A stretch of 64,000 nucleotides of DNA from Anaerolineae bacterium (GTDB lineage: Bacteria; Chloroflexota; Anaerolineae; Aggregatilineales; Phototrophicaceae). Both the position numbers and the translations under genes were made by a program. Positions within the stretch are counted from its first letter, which is position 1, and every line of letters starts with the position of its first letter. Under the pieces are notes generated by a model. That model worked only from the letters and a program-made list of their open reading frames with translations. It was not told where the DNA came from and ran no database searches. The stretch is taken from contig JALHQT010000002.1 of NCBI GenBank assembly GCA_022841825.1, forward strand, positions 767,276 to 831,275, given 5' to 3'. Of the stretch, positions 34,376 through 42,411 are shown in pieces.

Positions 34376-35524
34376 TTGATCTTCTGCCGCCTGCTTCGTA
34401 TTTCTGTTTTCGCGGTCATGATTGCCAGCGCCGCCATCGCGCTGACAAGCCGCGCTGGGTCGCTGCTTTCGCGCGGTGAGTGGTTGGCGTGGACGGGTCC
34501 CGCCTGGCAGCTCCGCGCGGGGCAGATTGTCGAGGACTCGGATGTCTTCCTGTGGGATCGCGGCAGCGTCGTCAACCTGACCAAAGATGGCGCGAACGAT
34601 TCCGTGCCCGCCTGGTCGCGAGCTGGACGGTTGGCATGGGTTTCCAACCGCGATGGAAATCATGATGTCTTCGTGCTGCATGACGGCGCGGCGGTCAACA
34701 TCAGCCAGAGCGATTGGGGGATCGGCGGCTATGTCTGGTCGGATGACGGTCGGCTGGCATGGGTCGCCTGGAACGCGGCGAGCGGCTGGCCCGGCGAGAC
34801 GATCAACATCTGGGACGGCGAAGGTGTCCGGCTCGTCAGCCAGGATTCGTCGGTCGATTGGCCCATCGCCTGGCTCGCGGATGGGCGGCTGCGCTGGTCG
34901 GGCTGGTCGAACGAAGATCCGCCAGGGCGCTACGTCTACACCTGGGCGGGGGCGGAGACGCACGAGTCGGTGCTTGACCTGCCGAGTGTGGGCAATTTCA
35001 GTTGGGCGCGCGATGGCGGGATTGCGTTGGTCGTCCCCGACGGTTTCAGACCCGACTCGGTCTTCGTCAGTCGTTCCGGCGATGCGCCCGCGCTGATCTA
35101 TTCCGAATATGGCATTACGCCCAATGTCACCTGGTCGGGCGATGGGCGGTTGGCATGGGTGGAAGTGCAGGCACCGGGCAGCGTGCGAATCGTCGTCTGG
35201 GATGACGGCGCGACGATTTCTATCCCGGTCAGTGACGCGCCGCGCACGCTCGCCTGGTCGGACGACGGGCGGTTGGCGTGGGCGGATGGCAGCGGCAGCG
35301 GGCGCTGGGGGATCAAGGTGTGGGATGGGGAGACGACGACAGTCGTGCAGCAGGGACTGCTGCTGGCGACTCCGCCGCAGTGGTCGGCGCGTGGGCACCT
35401 GGCGTGGGGTGCGACGAACGGGCGTGAATGGCACATCTCGGTCTGGGATGGCGAACACACCTACCGCGCCAGCCCGCTTGGGTGGAGCGCGAATGAACCT
35501 GTGTGGGGTGGCGCGGGGGCGTGA
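34376..35524 (+). CDS. Membrane-anchored beta-propeller protein, sibling 2
   Basis: 382 residues if the TTG at 34376 is used; ATG at 34418 would shorten it by 14 residues and leave the hydrophobic anchor (VMIASAAIALTSRAG) nearly intact, so the start is uncertain. Repeats: WSRAGRLAWVSNRDGNHD, WSDDGRLAWVAWN, WLADGRLRWSGWS, WARDGGIALVVP, WSGDGRLAWVEVQ, WSDDGRLAWADGSG, WSARGHLAWGATN. Colinear with the gene at 33152, including VFLWDRGSVVNLTKDGANDS against IFVWDRMLTVNITDHFGNDI, so a tandem duplication that has diverged. Confidence 0.8.
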   Translation: MIFCRLLRISVFAVMIASAAIALTSRAGSLLSRGEWLAWTGPAWQLRAGQIVEDSDVFLWDRGSVVNLTKDGANDSVPAWSRAGRLAWVSNRDGNHDVFVLHDGAAVNISQSDWGIGGYVWSDDGRLAWVAWNAASGWPGETINIWDGEGVRLVSQDSSVDWPIAWLADGRLRWSGWSNEDPPGRYVYTWAGAETHESVLDLPSVGNFSWARDGGIALVVPDGFRPDSVFVSRSGDAPALIYSEYGITPNVTWSGDGRLAWVEVQAPGSVRIVVWDDGATISIPVSDAPRTLAWSDDGRLAWADGSGSGRWGIKVWDGETTTVVQQGLLLATPPQWSARGHLAWGATNGREWHISVWDGEHTYRASPLGWSANEPVWGGAGA

Positions 35525-35755
35525 TGAGCTGCGCCTCGGCGACCGGGTAGAGACAGGGACATGGATCATGAACCGCTGCGATTATCTCGACCTGGAGCAT
35601 CGATAGTTCCCTTGTAGAAGTCCTGCCGCACGCGCGCATAACATTCTGTGCCATGATAGCTGCTTCTGCGCTGGCGCTGCAAAACAGCGCCACTGCGTTG
35701 TCGATCCATGCATGATGACGCAGCTCACGTTGCACGACCACCAAGGGGGACTTCT

Positions 35756-36502
35756 ATGTTTCGCAGGATCTTGTTCTGTCTCATGATGATTGCTCTGCTG
35801 GCAGCATCCGCAGCCGCGCAAGACGCCCCGTCCGCTGTGCAAGCGGCAAACATCAGCGACGGTTGTGTCACTGAGTACGACGCGAGCGTTGACTATTTTC
35901 CGCACAAAGCGACCGTCAGCAATGCCGAAGGCTTTGCGATTAGCTACTACAACAACTACAAGGTCATCCTGATTAACCAACCGTATCTCAATGCGGGCAT
36001 CCGATTTGAGTACGTCCTGGTGCAGTGTGGCACACCGCTGCCGGAAGTGATTCAAGGCGTTGAGACGATTGGCTTTCAGGTGATCGAAGTGCCGATTCAG
36101 TCGGTCGTCACCCTGTCGCCTACGCTCTTGTTCAACCTCGAGACGATAGGCGAGCTGGACGCACTGGTGGCGACCGACGATTTCGATTTCGTCCGCAGTG
36201 AAGCGGGGCGCGCGCGCATCGACGCAGGCGAGATGGTGGAAGTGGGTTCTCCAGGCAATCTTGACAGCACGCTGTTACAGGCACTCGATCCCGACCTGAT
36301 CATGCTCACTGCCTTCAGTAATGCCGATCTTGATGCAGTCAGCTTGCTGCGAAATGAGGGCATTGCCTACGTCCCGATTGGGGACTATCTGGAAATTTCG
36401 CCGCTGGGTCGCGCGGAGTGGATCAAGTTTATATCGGCGTTCTTCAATCGAGAGGCAGAGGCAAACGCCTTCTTCAGCGAAATCGAAGGTGTATATCGTT
36501 GA
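35756..36502 (+). pseudogene. Truncated periplasmic substrate-binding protein (Fe-siderophore/B12 type)
   Basis: 248 residues with signal peptide MFRRILFCLMMIALLAASAA. The first lobe of a class III (PF01497-like) binding protein is recognisable: ISYYNNYKVILINQPYLNAG, YVLVQCGTPLPEV, LEALDP-like LLQALDPDLIM, PIGDYLEISPLGRAEWIKF and EANAFFSEIEGVYR. The protein stops at the linker helix where the second lobe should begin, so it is about 100-130 residues short. The stop codon directly abuts a hairpin repeat (36503-36520). AAGGGGGA 5 bases upstream supports the start. No permease or ATPase is near. It may be a broken gene or a shortened protein with another use. Confidence 0.65.
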
Positions 36503-36520
36503 CGCCCATTGAAATGGGCG
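36503..36520. repeat. Hairpin repeat at the truncation point
   Basis: CGCCCATTGAAATGGGCG (8-base stem) starts at the base after the stop codon of the truncated binding protein; followed by GGCTATCG. It could be a repeat insertion that replaced the second lobe, or a terminator. Confidence 0.55.
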
Positions 36521-36695
36521 GGCTATCGAACGACTGCCTCATGAAGGGCGAACTGCTGCGCCGGATGCTCGAATGGCCATTCGCTGCGATGCATGGCTAG
36601 CAGGTGCAGCCGGGCGTGCTGGGTAAGGGGTGGAAAGGGCGTGGTACACCGCCCGACGTGTATAATACGAACACAGCAGGCAGAGGGCTTGAAGA

Positions 36696-36862
36696 ATGTC
36701 GGTGACAGAAATTCTCGAACAGGTGAAGGCGCTTACCCCGGCGGAGCGCAAAGAGGTCGCGAACGCGGATTCGCCTACACCGAAGAGGATCTGTATTTGA
36801 CCGACGAGGACGAGGAAATCGACGAACTGGACGACCTGGACGACGACGAGCCATTGCGCTAA
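36696..36862 (+). pseudogene. Degraded antitoxin-like small gene (frameshifted)
   Basis: An ATG at 36696 opens MSVTEILEQVKALTPAERKE, typical of small addiction-module-type proteins, but this frame stops after 34 codons. The expected acidic tail continues in another frame (EEDLYLTDEDEEIDELDDLD, to the stop at 36862). The joint is near 36760-36780. So an internal deletion or frameshift has broken it. No toxin gene follows. The family name is an inference from sequence flavour. Confidence 0.5.
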
Positions 36863-37464
36863 GTTGTGTTCTTGCGCGCAAGAGCGTTCGCGCCCCCAAG
36901 CGGATGAGTCTGCGCGAGCGTTGCCAGGTTGAAGCCACGCAGTGTCTTCGCCATTAGCGTCAGCGCGTCCCCAAATGCGCCATGTGTGAGCGTCGAACCG
37001 AAGGGCAGCAGCCCTTCGCCTTCGGCGCTTTCTGTGACTTCGATCACGATCACCAAAGTCGCCAGCGACGCCAGATCACTTTCCGCCAGCCCCGTCCACA
37101 CCATGACTGCCGCGCCACGCTCGCGAGCAATGCGCGCGAAGCTGTTGATGTCGGCACTCTTACCCGCTTTCGACATCGCGATCAGCACATCACCCTCCGT
37201 CAGCATCGCCGACTCGCCATGCAGGGCATCGCCGGGCGGGATGTAGAAGGCGGTCATACCGCAGGTCGCCAGCAGGTGCGCCAGCCTACCCGCCATCGCC
37301 CCCGATGTCCCGGCACCCGTCACGATGATCTTGCCCCGACATTCGGCGACCATCCGCACGGCTTCGACGAAGCGGTCATCCAGCCGTTCCGCCAGCGTGA
37401 GCAGCGCCTCGCCCTCGGCGCGGATGAGCGCACGCGCCTCCGCCAACATCGTCTCTTTGTCCAT
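36859..37464 (-). CDS. SIS-domain sugar isomerase-like protein
   Basis: 201 residues forming one sugar-isomerase (SIS) domain, similar in layout to arabinose-5-phosphate isomerase without its CBS pair, or to 6-phospho-3-hexuloisomerase. Visible: [60 protein letters not shown] and the end [13 protein letters not shown], resembling the FA-x-xHPGG segment. AGGGAAG upstream of the ATG. It begins 12 bases after the threonine dehydrogenase gene, so it is the third gene of that operon; how it relates to threonine breakdown is unclear. Confidence 0.85.
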   Translation of the reverse strand: MDKETMLAEARALIRAEGEALLTLAERLDDRFVEAVRMVAECRGKIIVTGAGTSGAMAGRLAHLLATCGMTAFYIPPGDALHGESAMLTEGDVLIAMSKAGKSADINSFARIARERGAAVMVWTGLAESDLASLATLVIVIEVTESAEGEGLLPFGSTLTHGAFGDALTLMAKTLRGFNLATLAQTHPLGGANALARKNTT

Positions 37465-37476
37465 GCTGCTTCCCTG

Positions 37477-38520
37477 TCATTTCGCGTAGATTGCCCGCAC
37501 AGTCGGGATCAGATATTCCTCAAAGCTGCGGTCGGCGTCGTACTCCGGCTGCCAGCCCCATTCCGCACGCGCCGCCGCGTCGTCGATGTCGCGGGGCCAG
37601 CTTTCCACGATTGCCGCGCGCGCCGGGTCTGGATCGAACGTGATGTCCGCCCCGGCGAAGCTGGCGCGCACCCGTTCGGCGATCTCTCCCGCCGTCAGAG
37701 AGAAGCTCGATACATTGTAGATATAGTGGTTGAGCATATTCTGCGGCGCGCGCTCCAGCAGCAGCAGTGACTTTATCGCGTCCGGCATGACCATGAACGG
37801 TATCTGCGCCTCCTCGCTCACAAAGCAGGCGTAATGCTTGCCCTGCACTGCCGCATGGAGCATTTCCGGCGCGTAATCGCTGGTGCCACCCGTCGGCATC
37901 GTGTTGGCGCTGATCAAGCCGGGGAAGCGCACACAGCGGAAGTCCACGCCCATCGACGGCATCGCCGAAAGCTGCTGGTAGTACTGCGCGTAGTAGCGCC
38001 CCAGGTGTTCGCAGTACAGCTTATTGCAACCGTACATCGTGATCGGGTAGAGGTACTCCTGCTCCTTGACTGCACCCGCCCGCGCTTTTGTTTCGGCATC
38101 CGGCAGCCCGTAGACGGCAATCGAGCTAGGGAAGATGAACTTGACGGGCGACCCGCGCGATTTGCCTTGCTCAATCGCCAACTTGAGCAGGTTGAGCGTG
38201 CCCTGCACGTTGACGCGATGCGCCGTTTCCGGGTTGAACTCGGAATGTGTCGAGAGCAGCGCCGCCAGATGGATGATCGTCTCGATCTCGTACTCGTTGA
38301 GCAGCAGGTTGATCAGCTCGTTGTCGAGGATGTCGCCGACGATGACGCGGTTGACCTTGCCGCGCATCGCTTCGTCCAAGCCGCGCAGGTCGAGCACGAC
38401 GACATCTGCCGCGCTGCGCGTTGCCGCCAGATGTTCGATCAAGCCGTGACCGACCTCGCCATTCGCTCCTGTGATGAGGGTGATTTTTTCGCGCAGGGGC
38501 GCGCGCCGTCTGGTGAACAT
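37477..38520 (-). CDS. L-threonine 3-dehydrogenase, SDR type
   Basis: 347-residue extended short-chain dehydrogenase oxidising L-threonine to 2-amino-3-ketobutyrate with NAD. Rossmann motif TLITGANGEVGHGLIEHL; catalytic Tyr/Lys in TMYGCNKLYCE; family-specific RFPGLISANTMPTGGTSDYA, IPFMVMPDAIKSLL and IVESWPRDIDDAAARAEWGW, which match animal-type/SDR TDH rather than the zinc-dependent E. coli enzyme. The start overlaps the kbl stop by one base (TGATG), so the two are coupled. The partner reaction is catalysed by the upstream gene product. Confidence 0.92.
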   Translation of the reverse strand: MFTRRRAPLREKITLITGANGEVGHGLIEHLAATRSAADVVVLDLRGLDEAMRGKVNRVIVGDILDNELINLLLNEYEIETIIHLAALLSTHSEFNPETAHRVNVQGTLNLLKLAIEQGKSRGSPVKFIFPSSIAVYGLPDAETKARAGAVKEQEYLYPITMYGCNKLYCEHLGRYYAQYYQQLSAMPSMGVDFRCVRFPGLISANTMPTGGTSDYAPEMLHAAVQGKHYACFVSEEAQIPFMVMPDAIKSLLLLERAPQNMLNHYIYNVSSFSLTAGEIAERVRASFAGADITFDPDPARAAIVESWPRDIDDAAARAEWGWQPEYDADRSFEEYLIPTVRAIYAK

Positions 38521-39710
38521 CAGCGTACTACCCCCAGTCCTGAGCCAACCTGCTGGAAGATCGCCAGTGCTTCTTCCAGGTCGGCGGGGGTATGGGCGGC
38601 GGTGTTCATGACGCGGATGCGCGCCTTGCCCTTGGCGACCGTCGGGAAGCCAATCGCCATCGCGAAGACGTCTGCCTCGAACAGCCTGCGGCTGAACTCG
38701 CGCGCCAGCCCCACATCGCCCAGCATGAGCGGGATAATCGGCGTCGTACTGCTGCCGATGTCGAAGCCGAGCGCGCGCAGCCCCGCCTTCATCGTCTCGG
38801 CATTCGACCATAGACGGCTGACGAGGTCGTCGCTGCTCTCCAGCAGATCGACCGCCTCCAGGCACGCCGCCACATCTGGCACGGTCATGGCGCTGCTGAA
38901 GAGGAAGGGACGCCCGCGCTGCTTGATCCAGTCGATGATGACCTGCTTGCCCGCCACGATGCCGCCGACCACGCCGAACGCCTTGCTCATCGTGCCGACC
39001 TCGACATCGACCCGCCCGTGCAGCCCGAAGTGATCGACAATCCCGCGTCCGCCGCGACCGAGGACGCCTTCGCCGTGTGCGTCATCGACCATCAGCAGGA
39101 TGCCATGCTCCTCGGCAACCGCCACCAGCTCTGGCAGCGGGGCGATGTCGCCATCCATGCTGAAGACGCCATCGCTGATGATCAGGCGGCGGGTGTACTC
39201 GGTCGTGTCGGCGATCTTGCGGCGCAGGTCGTCCACGTCGTTGTGCTCGTAGGCGACGATGGTCGCGCGGCTCAGGCGGCAGCCGTCGATGATGCTGGCG
39301 TGATTGAGTCGGTCGGAGAAGATGACATCGCCCTGTCCGACCAGCGCGGGGATCGCCGCCAGGTTCGCGGTGAAGCCACTTTGCAGCGTCACGACCGCCT
39401 CGGCGTGTTTGAATTCCGCCAGGCGCTTTTCGAGCTGTTCGTGCAGCGTCATCGTCCCGGCGATGGTGCGCACTGCGCCGGGTCCGATGCCATACTGGTC
39501 GATGGCGCGTTTGGCGGCATCTTTCAGGCGCGGATGGTTGGCAAGACCGAGGTAGTTGTTGGCGCAGAAGTTGAGCACGCGCCGCCCATCGACCACGATA
39601 TGCCCGTCCATCGGACTGTCGATGGTGCGGATGTGGTTGAAGAGGTTTTCGCGCTTGAGATCTTCGAGCTGATCGGCAATGTAGTCGAGCGTGGGTGGGT
39701 GGGGAGACAT
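38520..39710 (-). CDS. kbl: Glycine C-acetyltransferase (2-amino-3-ketobutyrate CoA ligase)
   Basis: PLP enzyme of the alpha-oxoamine synthase family (396 aa) that splits 2-amino-3-ketobutyrate with CoA into glycine and acetyl-CoA. Motifs: NFCANNYLGLANHPRLKDAA, DRLNHASIIDGCRLS, MVDDAHGEGVLGRGGRG and the PLP Lys in GTMSKAFGVVGG (near 242). GGAGGAG lies 5 bases before the ATG at 39710; an in-frame GTG six bases upstream overlaps that site. First gene of the kbl-tdh-SIS operon. Confidence 0.95.
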   Translation of the reverse strand: MSPHPPTLDYIADQLEDLKRENLFNHIRTIDSPMDGHIVVDGRRVLNFCANNYLGLANHPRLKDAAKRAIDQYGIGPGAVRTIAGTMTLHEQLEKRLAEFKHAEAVVTLQSGFTANLAAIPALVGQGDVIFSDRLNHASIIDGCRLSRATIVAYEHNDVDDLRRKIADTTEYTRRLIISDGVFSMDGDIAPLPELVAVAEEHGILLMVDDAHGEGVLGRGGRGIVDHFGLHGRVDVEVGTMSKAFGVVGGIVAGKQVIIDWIKQRGRPFLFSSAMTVPDVAACLEAVDLLESSDDLVSRLWSNAETMKAGLRALGFDIGSSTTPIIPLMLGDVGLAREFSRRLFEADVFAMAIGFPTVAKGKARIRVMNTAAHTPADLEEALAIFQQVGSGLGVVR

Positions 39711-39798
39711 GCGCACTCCTCCGAGTGTGGGCGTGAACGCACGAGAAGCGTATTTTCATGCAGTATCGCGCAGATGGGCGGCGTTTGCCACTGGCGCT

Positions 39799-40188
39799 CT
39801 ACTTCTCCATCGCCTGGAAGAGCGTGATCTGCAAGCCCTCCGGCGAGCGGAGGCGGGCGTTGAGGTCGTTCCAGGGCGTTAGGACAGGCTCATGCACCAG
39901 GACAGCACCGTAGGCGAGCGCCCGTGCCAGCGCGGCGTGGACATCCGCCACCTGGAAGGCGAAGCGGATCTGCCCGCTGACGCGCGTGCCGACTTCGAGC
40001 TGATCGACGGCGCTGGCGTGCACGGGGTCAAATACCTCCAATGTCGCGCGTCCGGCGTAGAAGAGCTGCCCCTTGCCGTGATCCGTCCATAAGTCGCCGG
40101 GGTCGAGACCCAGCCCATCACGATAGAAGGCGGTGACCGCCTCGAAATCTTCAACCGTCAGCGCGACGCGCATTTCCATGACAGACAT
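39799..40188 (-). CDS. VOC family (glyoxalase-like) protein
   Basis: 129 residues; one vicinal-oxygen-chelate domain of two beta-alpha-beta-beta-beta units (VALTVEDFEAVTAFYRDGLG, FAFQVADVHAALARALAYGA, LRSPEGLQITLFQAME). AAGGAG is 6 bases before the ATG at 40188. It has few of the metal-binding His/Glu expected for glyoxalase I, and the type is often annotated as dioxygenase or bleomycin-resistance-like. It precedes kbl by 88 bases on the same strand. Function open. Confidence 0.83.
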   Translation of the reverse strand: MSVMEMRVALTVEDFEAVTAFYRDGLGLDPGDLWTDHGKGQLFYAGRATLEVFDPVHASAVDQLEVGTRVSGQIRFAFQVADVHAALARALAYGAVLVHEPVLTPWNDLNARLRSPEGLQITLFQAMEK

Positions 40189-40248
40189 TGAACACTCCTT
40201 GAATGCAGTCAATTCTGCCGGACATGCGACGTTGGCGCAAAACAGCAA

Positions 40249-40269
40249 GGGGCGCAGCGTGTGCGCCCC
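40249..40269. terminator. Hairpin below the Ig-repeat gene, copy 1
   Basis: GGGGCGCA GCGTG TGCGCCCC, an 8-base perfect stem. It is followed by AGGAGTATCGATGATGTTAC, and the whole block is repeated at 42355-42375 below the sibling gene. Without a clear T-run on the minus strand, so termination is only probable. Confidence 0.55.
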
Positions 40270-40305
40270 AGCCAGGAGTATCGATGATGTTACAAGTGCC
40301 TGCGG

Positions 40306-42174
40306 TTACTTGTCGCCGCCTGCCGCGCCTGCGCTGCTCGCGCCCACCTCGCCGACCAGCACGACGGTGCCGGGCGACCAGATGGTCGTGCAGGTGAAGC
40401 CGGGGAAGGCGTCGGTCGTCCAGGCATTCCATTCGCGTGGGATGCGCGGCGCGTCGGCTGCGGAGAGGAAGATCATCCTGCCGCTGCCCTGCAGGCAGAT
40501 GTTGACGCCCGCCACGAAGCTGCTGCCACCATTGAAGACATCGACCGCGCCGATGACGCCCATGCCGAGGGTCGTCGTGTCGCCGATGTTCTCTTCCTGG
40601 GTGAGCTGTCCACCGAGCCAGGTCATGTAGTCGCCCTGTGCGGCGAGCATACGGCAGCTCACGGCGGAGCGGTCGGCTTCGTGCTCGAAGTTGCTGCGCA
40701 GCAGGTCATTGCCCGCGCCGTTCATGTCGCCGCACAAGCCGGGCGGCGGCGGGGTCGGGACTGCGGCGACCGCGACGGGCACGGCGGTGACGACGAGGTC
40801 GAAGGTTTGCGTCGCATCGGGCGCGACGCCGTTGCTGGCGGTGGCGATGAGCCCCGCGCTGGTGCCGACGGTGGTCGGCGTGCCGCTGAGGGTGGCGGTG
40901 CCTGCGTCGAAGGTCAGCCCGGCGGGGAGCGTGCCCGTCAGGGTGATGGTCGGGGCAGGGTTACCGATGGCGGTGAAGGTGTGACTGTAGGGCACGCCGA
41001 GGGTCGCGGCAGGCGGCGCGGCGCTGGTGAAGGTGGGCGCAGCGGGTGCGGGATTGATGAGGAGGTCGAACGACTGCGTCGCATCCGGGTTGACGCCGTT
41101 GGCGGCTGTGAAGAGCAGCCCTGTGCTGGTGCCCGCGGCGGTCGGCGTGCCGCTGATGGTGGCGGTGCCCGGGTCGAAGGTCAGCCCGGCGGGCAGCGTG
41201 CCCGTCAGGGATGCGGTTGGGGCGGGGTAGCCCGTAAATGTGAAGGTGTGGCTGTAGGGCACGCCGACGACACCAGACCCTGGCGCGCCGCTGGTGATAG
41301 CGGGGGCGACTGATGGGTCAATGACGGTGAGGTCGAAGTTCTGCGTCGCATTCGGGTTGACGCCGTTGTTGGCGGTGGCGATGAGACCCATGCTGGTGAC
41401 CGCGGCAGTCGGCGTGCCGCTGATGGTGGCGGTGCCCGCGTTGAAGGTCAGCCCGGCAGGGAGCGTGCCTGTCAGGGAGAAGGTCGGGGCGGGGTCGCCG
41501 CTGGCGGTGAAGGTGTGGCTGTAGGGCACGCCGAGGGTCGCGGCGGGCGGCGCGGCGCTGGTGAAGGCGGGCGCGGTGACGGTCGTCACAGTGATCGACC
41601 AACCCGTGAAAGTGCCGATGTCAGTGGCTTGGTCGTCCCAGACATAGAGTGACCAGGTACCGTTGGGGTCCAACCCATTGAAGACGGAGAGCGTCGTCCC
41701 ATAAGGTGCCGTGGGCGACGGTGCCAAATTAAAGTCGGTTCCACCATCATTGCCGGAGTAGTTTGACGGGCGAAACGTCCCCGTTGTCAGGATTAGGGAG
41801 TTCGGAAGCGTCCCTGCTGCCGCGTCGCTGATGGTCAGGTTCACACCGCTGACGTCAGGGCAGCCGCCCGAGTCGGACATGAGCAGGACATCCGCGCCGG
41901 TCGGTCCGACCAGCACAATGTCCAGGTCGTCCGGACAGGTGTGGGTCAAGCCGGACAAGGTCGCCGTGACCTGGGTGACGATACCGGTTAGCCCGGAGAC
42001 GCTGATGGTCGAAGGGTAGGGGTTGGCGATCCCTGCCGTTCCAGTTGCCGGGGTGGTGATGCCACCGCCGTTAAAGGTGTTGGTCGCGGCGAATGCCGGT
42101 GCGCTCATGAGGAGCAGCCCAGCCAGCAGGACGAGTATGAGCGATAAGGACTTGATCAAGCTGCGCGAAATCAT
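40306..42174 (-). CDS. Secreted protein: proprotein-convertase-P-like domain, Ig repeats, Cys-rich C-terminal domain (copy 1)
   Basis: 622 residues. Signal peptide MISRSLIKSLSLILVLLAGL (cleavage near AFAA); a P-domain-like region at about 35-195 (HTCPDDLDIVLVGPTGADVL, LDPNGTWSLYVWDD, GTFTGWSITVTT). Three tandem putative Ig-like (He_PIG) repeats of about 90 residues follow (ATLGVPYSHTFTASGDPAPT, LPAGLTF, ATISGTPT). The last 150 residues are a cysteine-containing domain I do not recognise (MNGAGNDLLRSNFEHEADRS, CTTIWSPGTVVLVGEV). It is an exported adhesin-like protein. A close paralogue lies directly upstream. Confidence 0.88.
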   Translation of the reverse strand: MISRSLIKSLSLILVLLAGLLLMSAPAFAATNTFNGGGITTPATGTAGIANPYPSTISVSGLTGIVTQVTATLSGLTHTCPDDLDIVLVGPTGADVLLMSDSGGCPDVSGVNLTISDAAAGTLPNSLILTTGTFRPSNYSGNDGGTDFNLAPSPTAPYGTTLSVFNGLDPNGTWSLYVWDDQATDIGTFTGWSITVTTVTAPAFTSAAPPAATLGVPYSHTFTASGDPAPTFSLTGTLPAGLTFNAGTATISGTPTAAVTSMGLIATANNGVNPNATQNFDLTVIDPSVAPAITSGAPGSGVVGVPYSHTFTFTGYPAPTASLTGTLPAGLTFDPGTATISGTPTAAGTSTGLLFTAANGVNPDATQSFDLLINPAPAAPTFTSAAPPAATLGVPYSHTFTAIGNPAPTITLTGTLPAGLTFDAGTATLSGTPTTVGTSAGLIATASNGVAPDATQTFDLVVTAVPVAVAAVPTPPPPGLCGDMNGAGNDLLRSNFEHEADRSAVSCRMLAAQGDYMTWLGGQLTQEENIGDTTTLGMGVIGAVDVFNGGSSFVAGVNICLQGSGRMIFLSAADAPRIPREWNAWTTDAFPGFTCTTIWSPGTVVLVGEVGASSAGAAGGDK

Positions 42175-42354
42175 ATGGGGTTCGACCTCCGTGCAATAAA
42201 CAGATGTGAATCACAAAACAGCCATCTGTATATCGCTGATCGTCAGGCGAAACGGCGCGCGCGAAAATTAAGAACTATGAATTAATCGTGAATTATTCCC
42301 GCACTGGAACCTAGGAAGCGTGCGGCAAATCTGCCCTATGCCATTAAACAGCAT

Positions 42355-42375
42355 GGGGCGCAGCATGTGCGCCCC
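42355..42375. terminator. Hairpin below the Ig-repeat gene, copy 2
   Basis: GGGGCGCA GCATG TGCGCCCC, then the same GGAGTATCGATGATGTTACA tail as at 40249. Its duplication together with the gene shows that the duplicated unit includes the 3' flank. Confidence 0.55.
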
Positions 42376-42411
42376 AGCCCGGAGTATCGATGATGTTACA
42401 AGTGCCCCTGC

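Noticed and set aside
34319-35569. 416-codon minus-strand frame opposite the second propeller
   Set aside because: Arg/Pro-rich shadow produced by the repeated WS-DG-RLAW codons.
40800-41560. Periodic repeats that could suggest a CRISPR-like array
   Set aside because: The period of about 270 bases matches the Ig-like protein repeats of the minus-strand gene; there are no short constant repeats with variable spacers.
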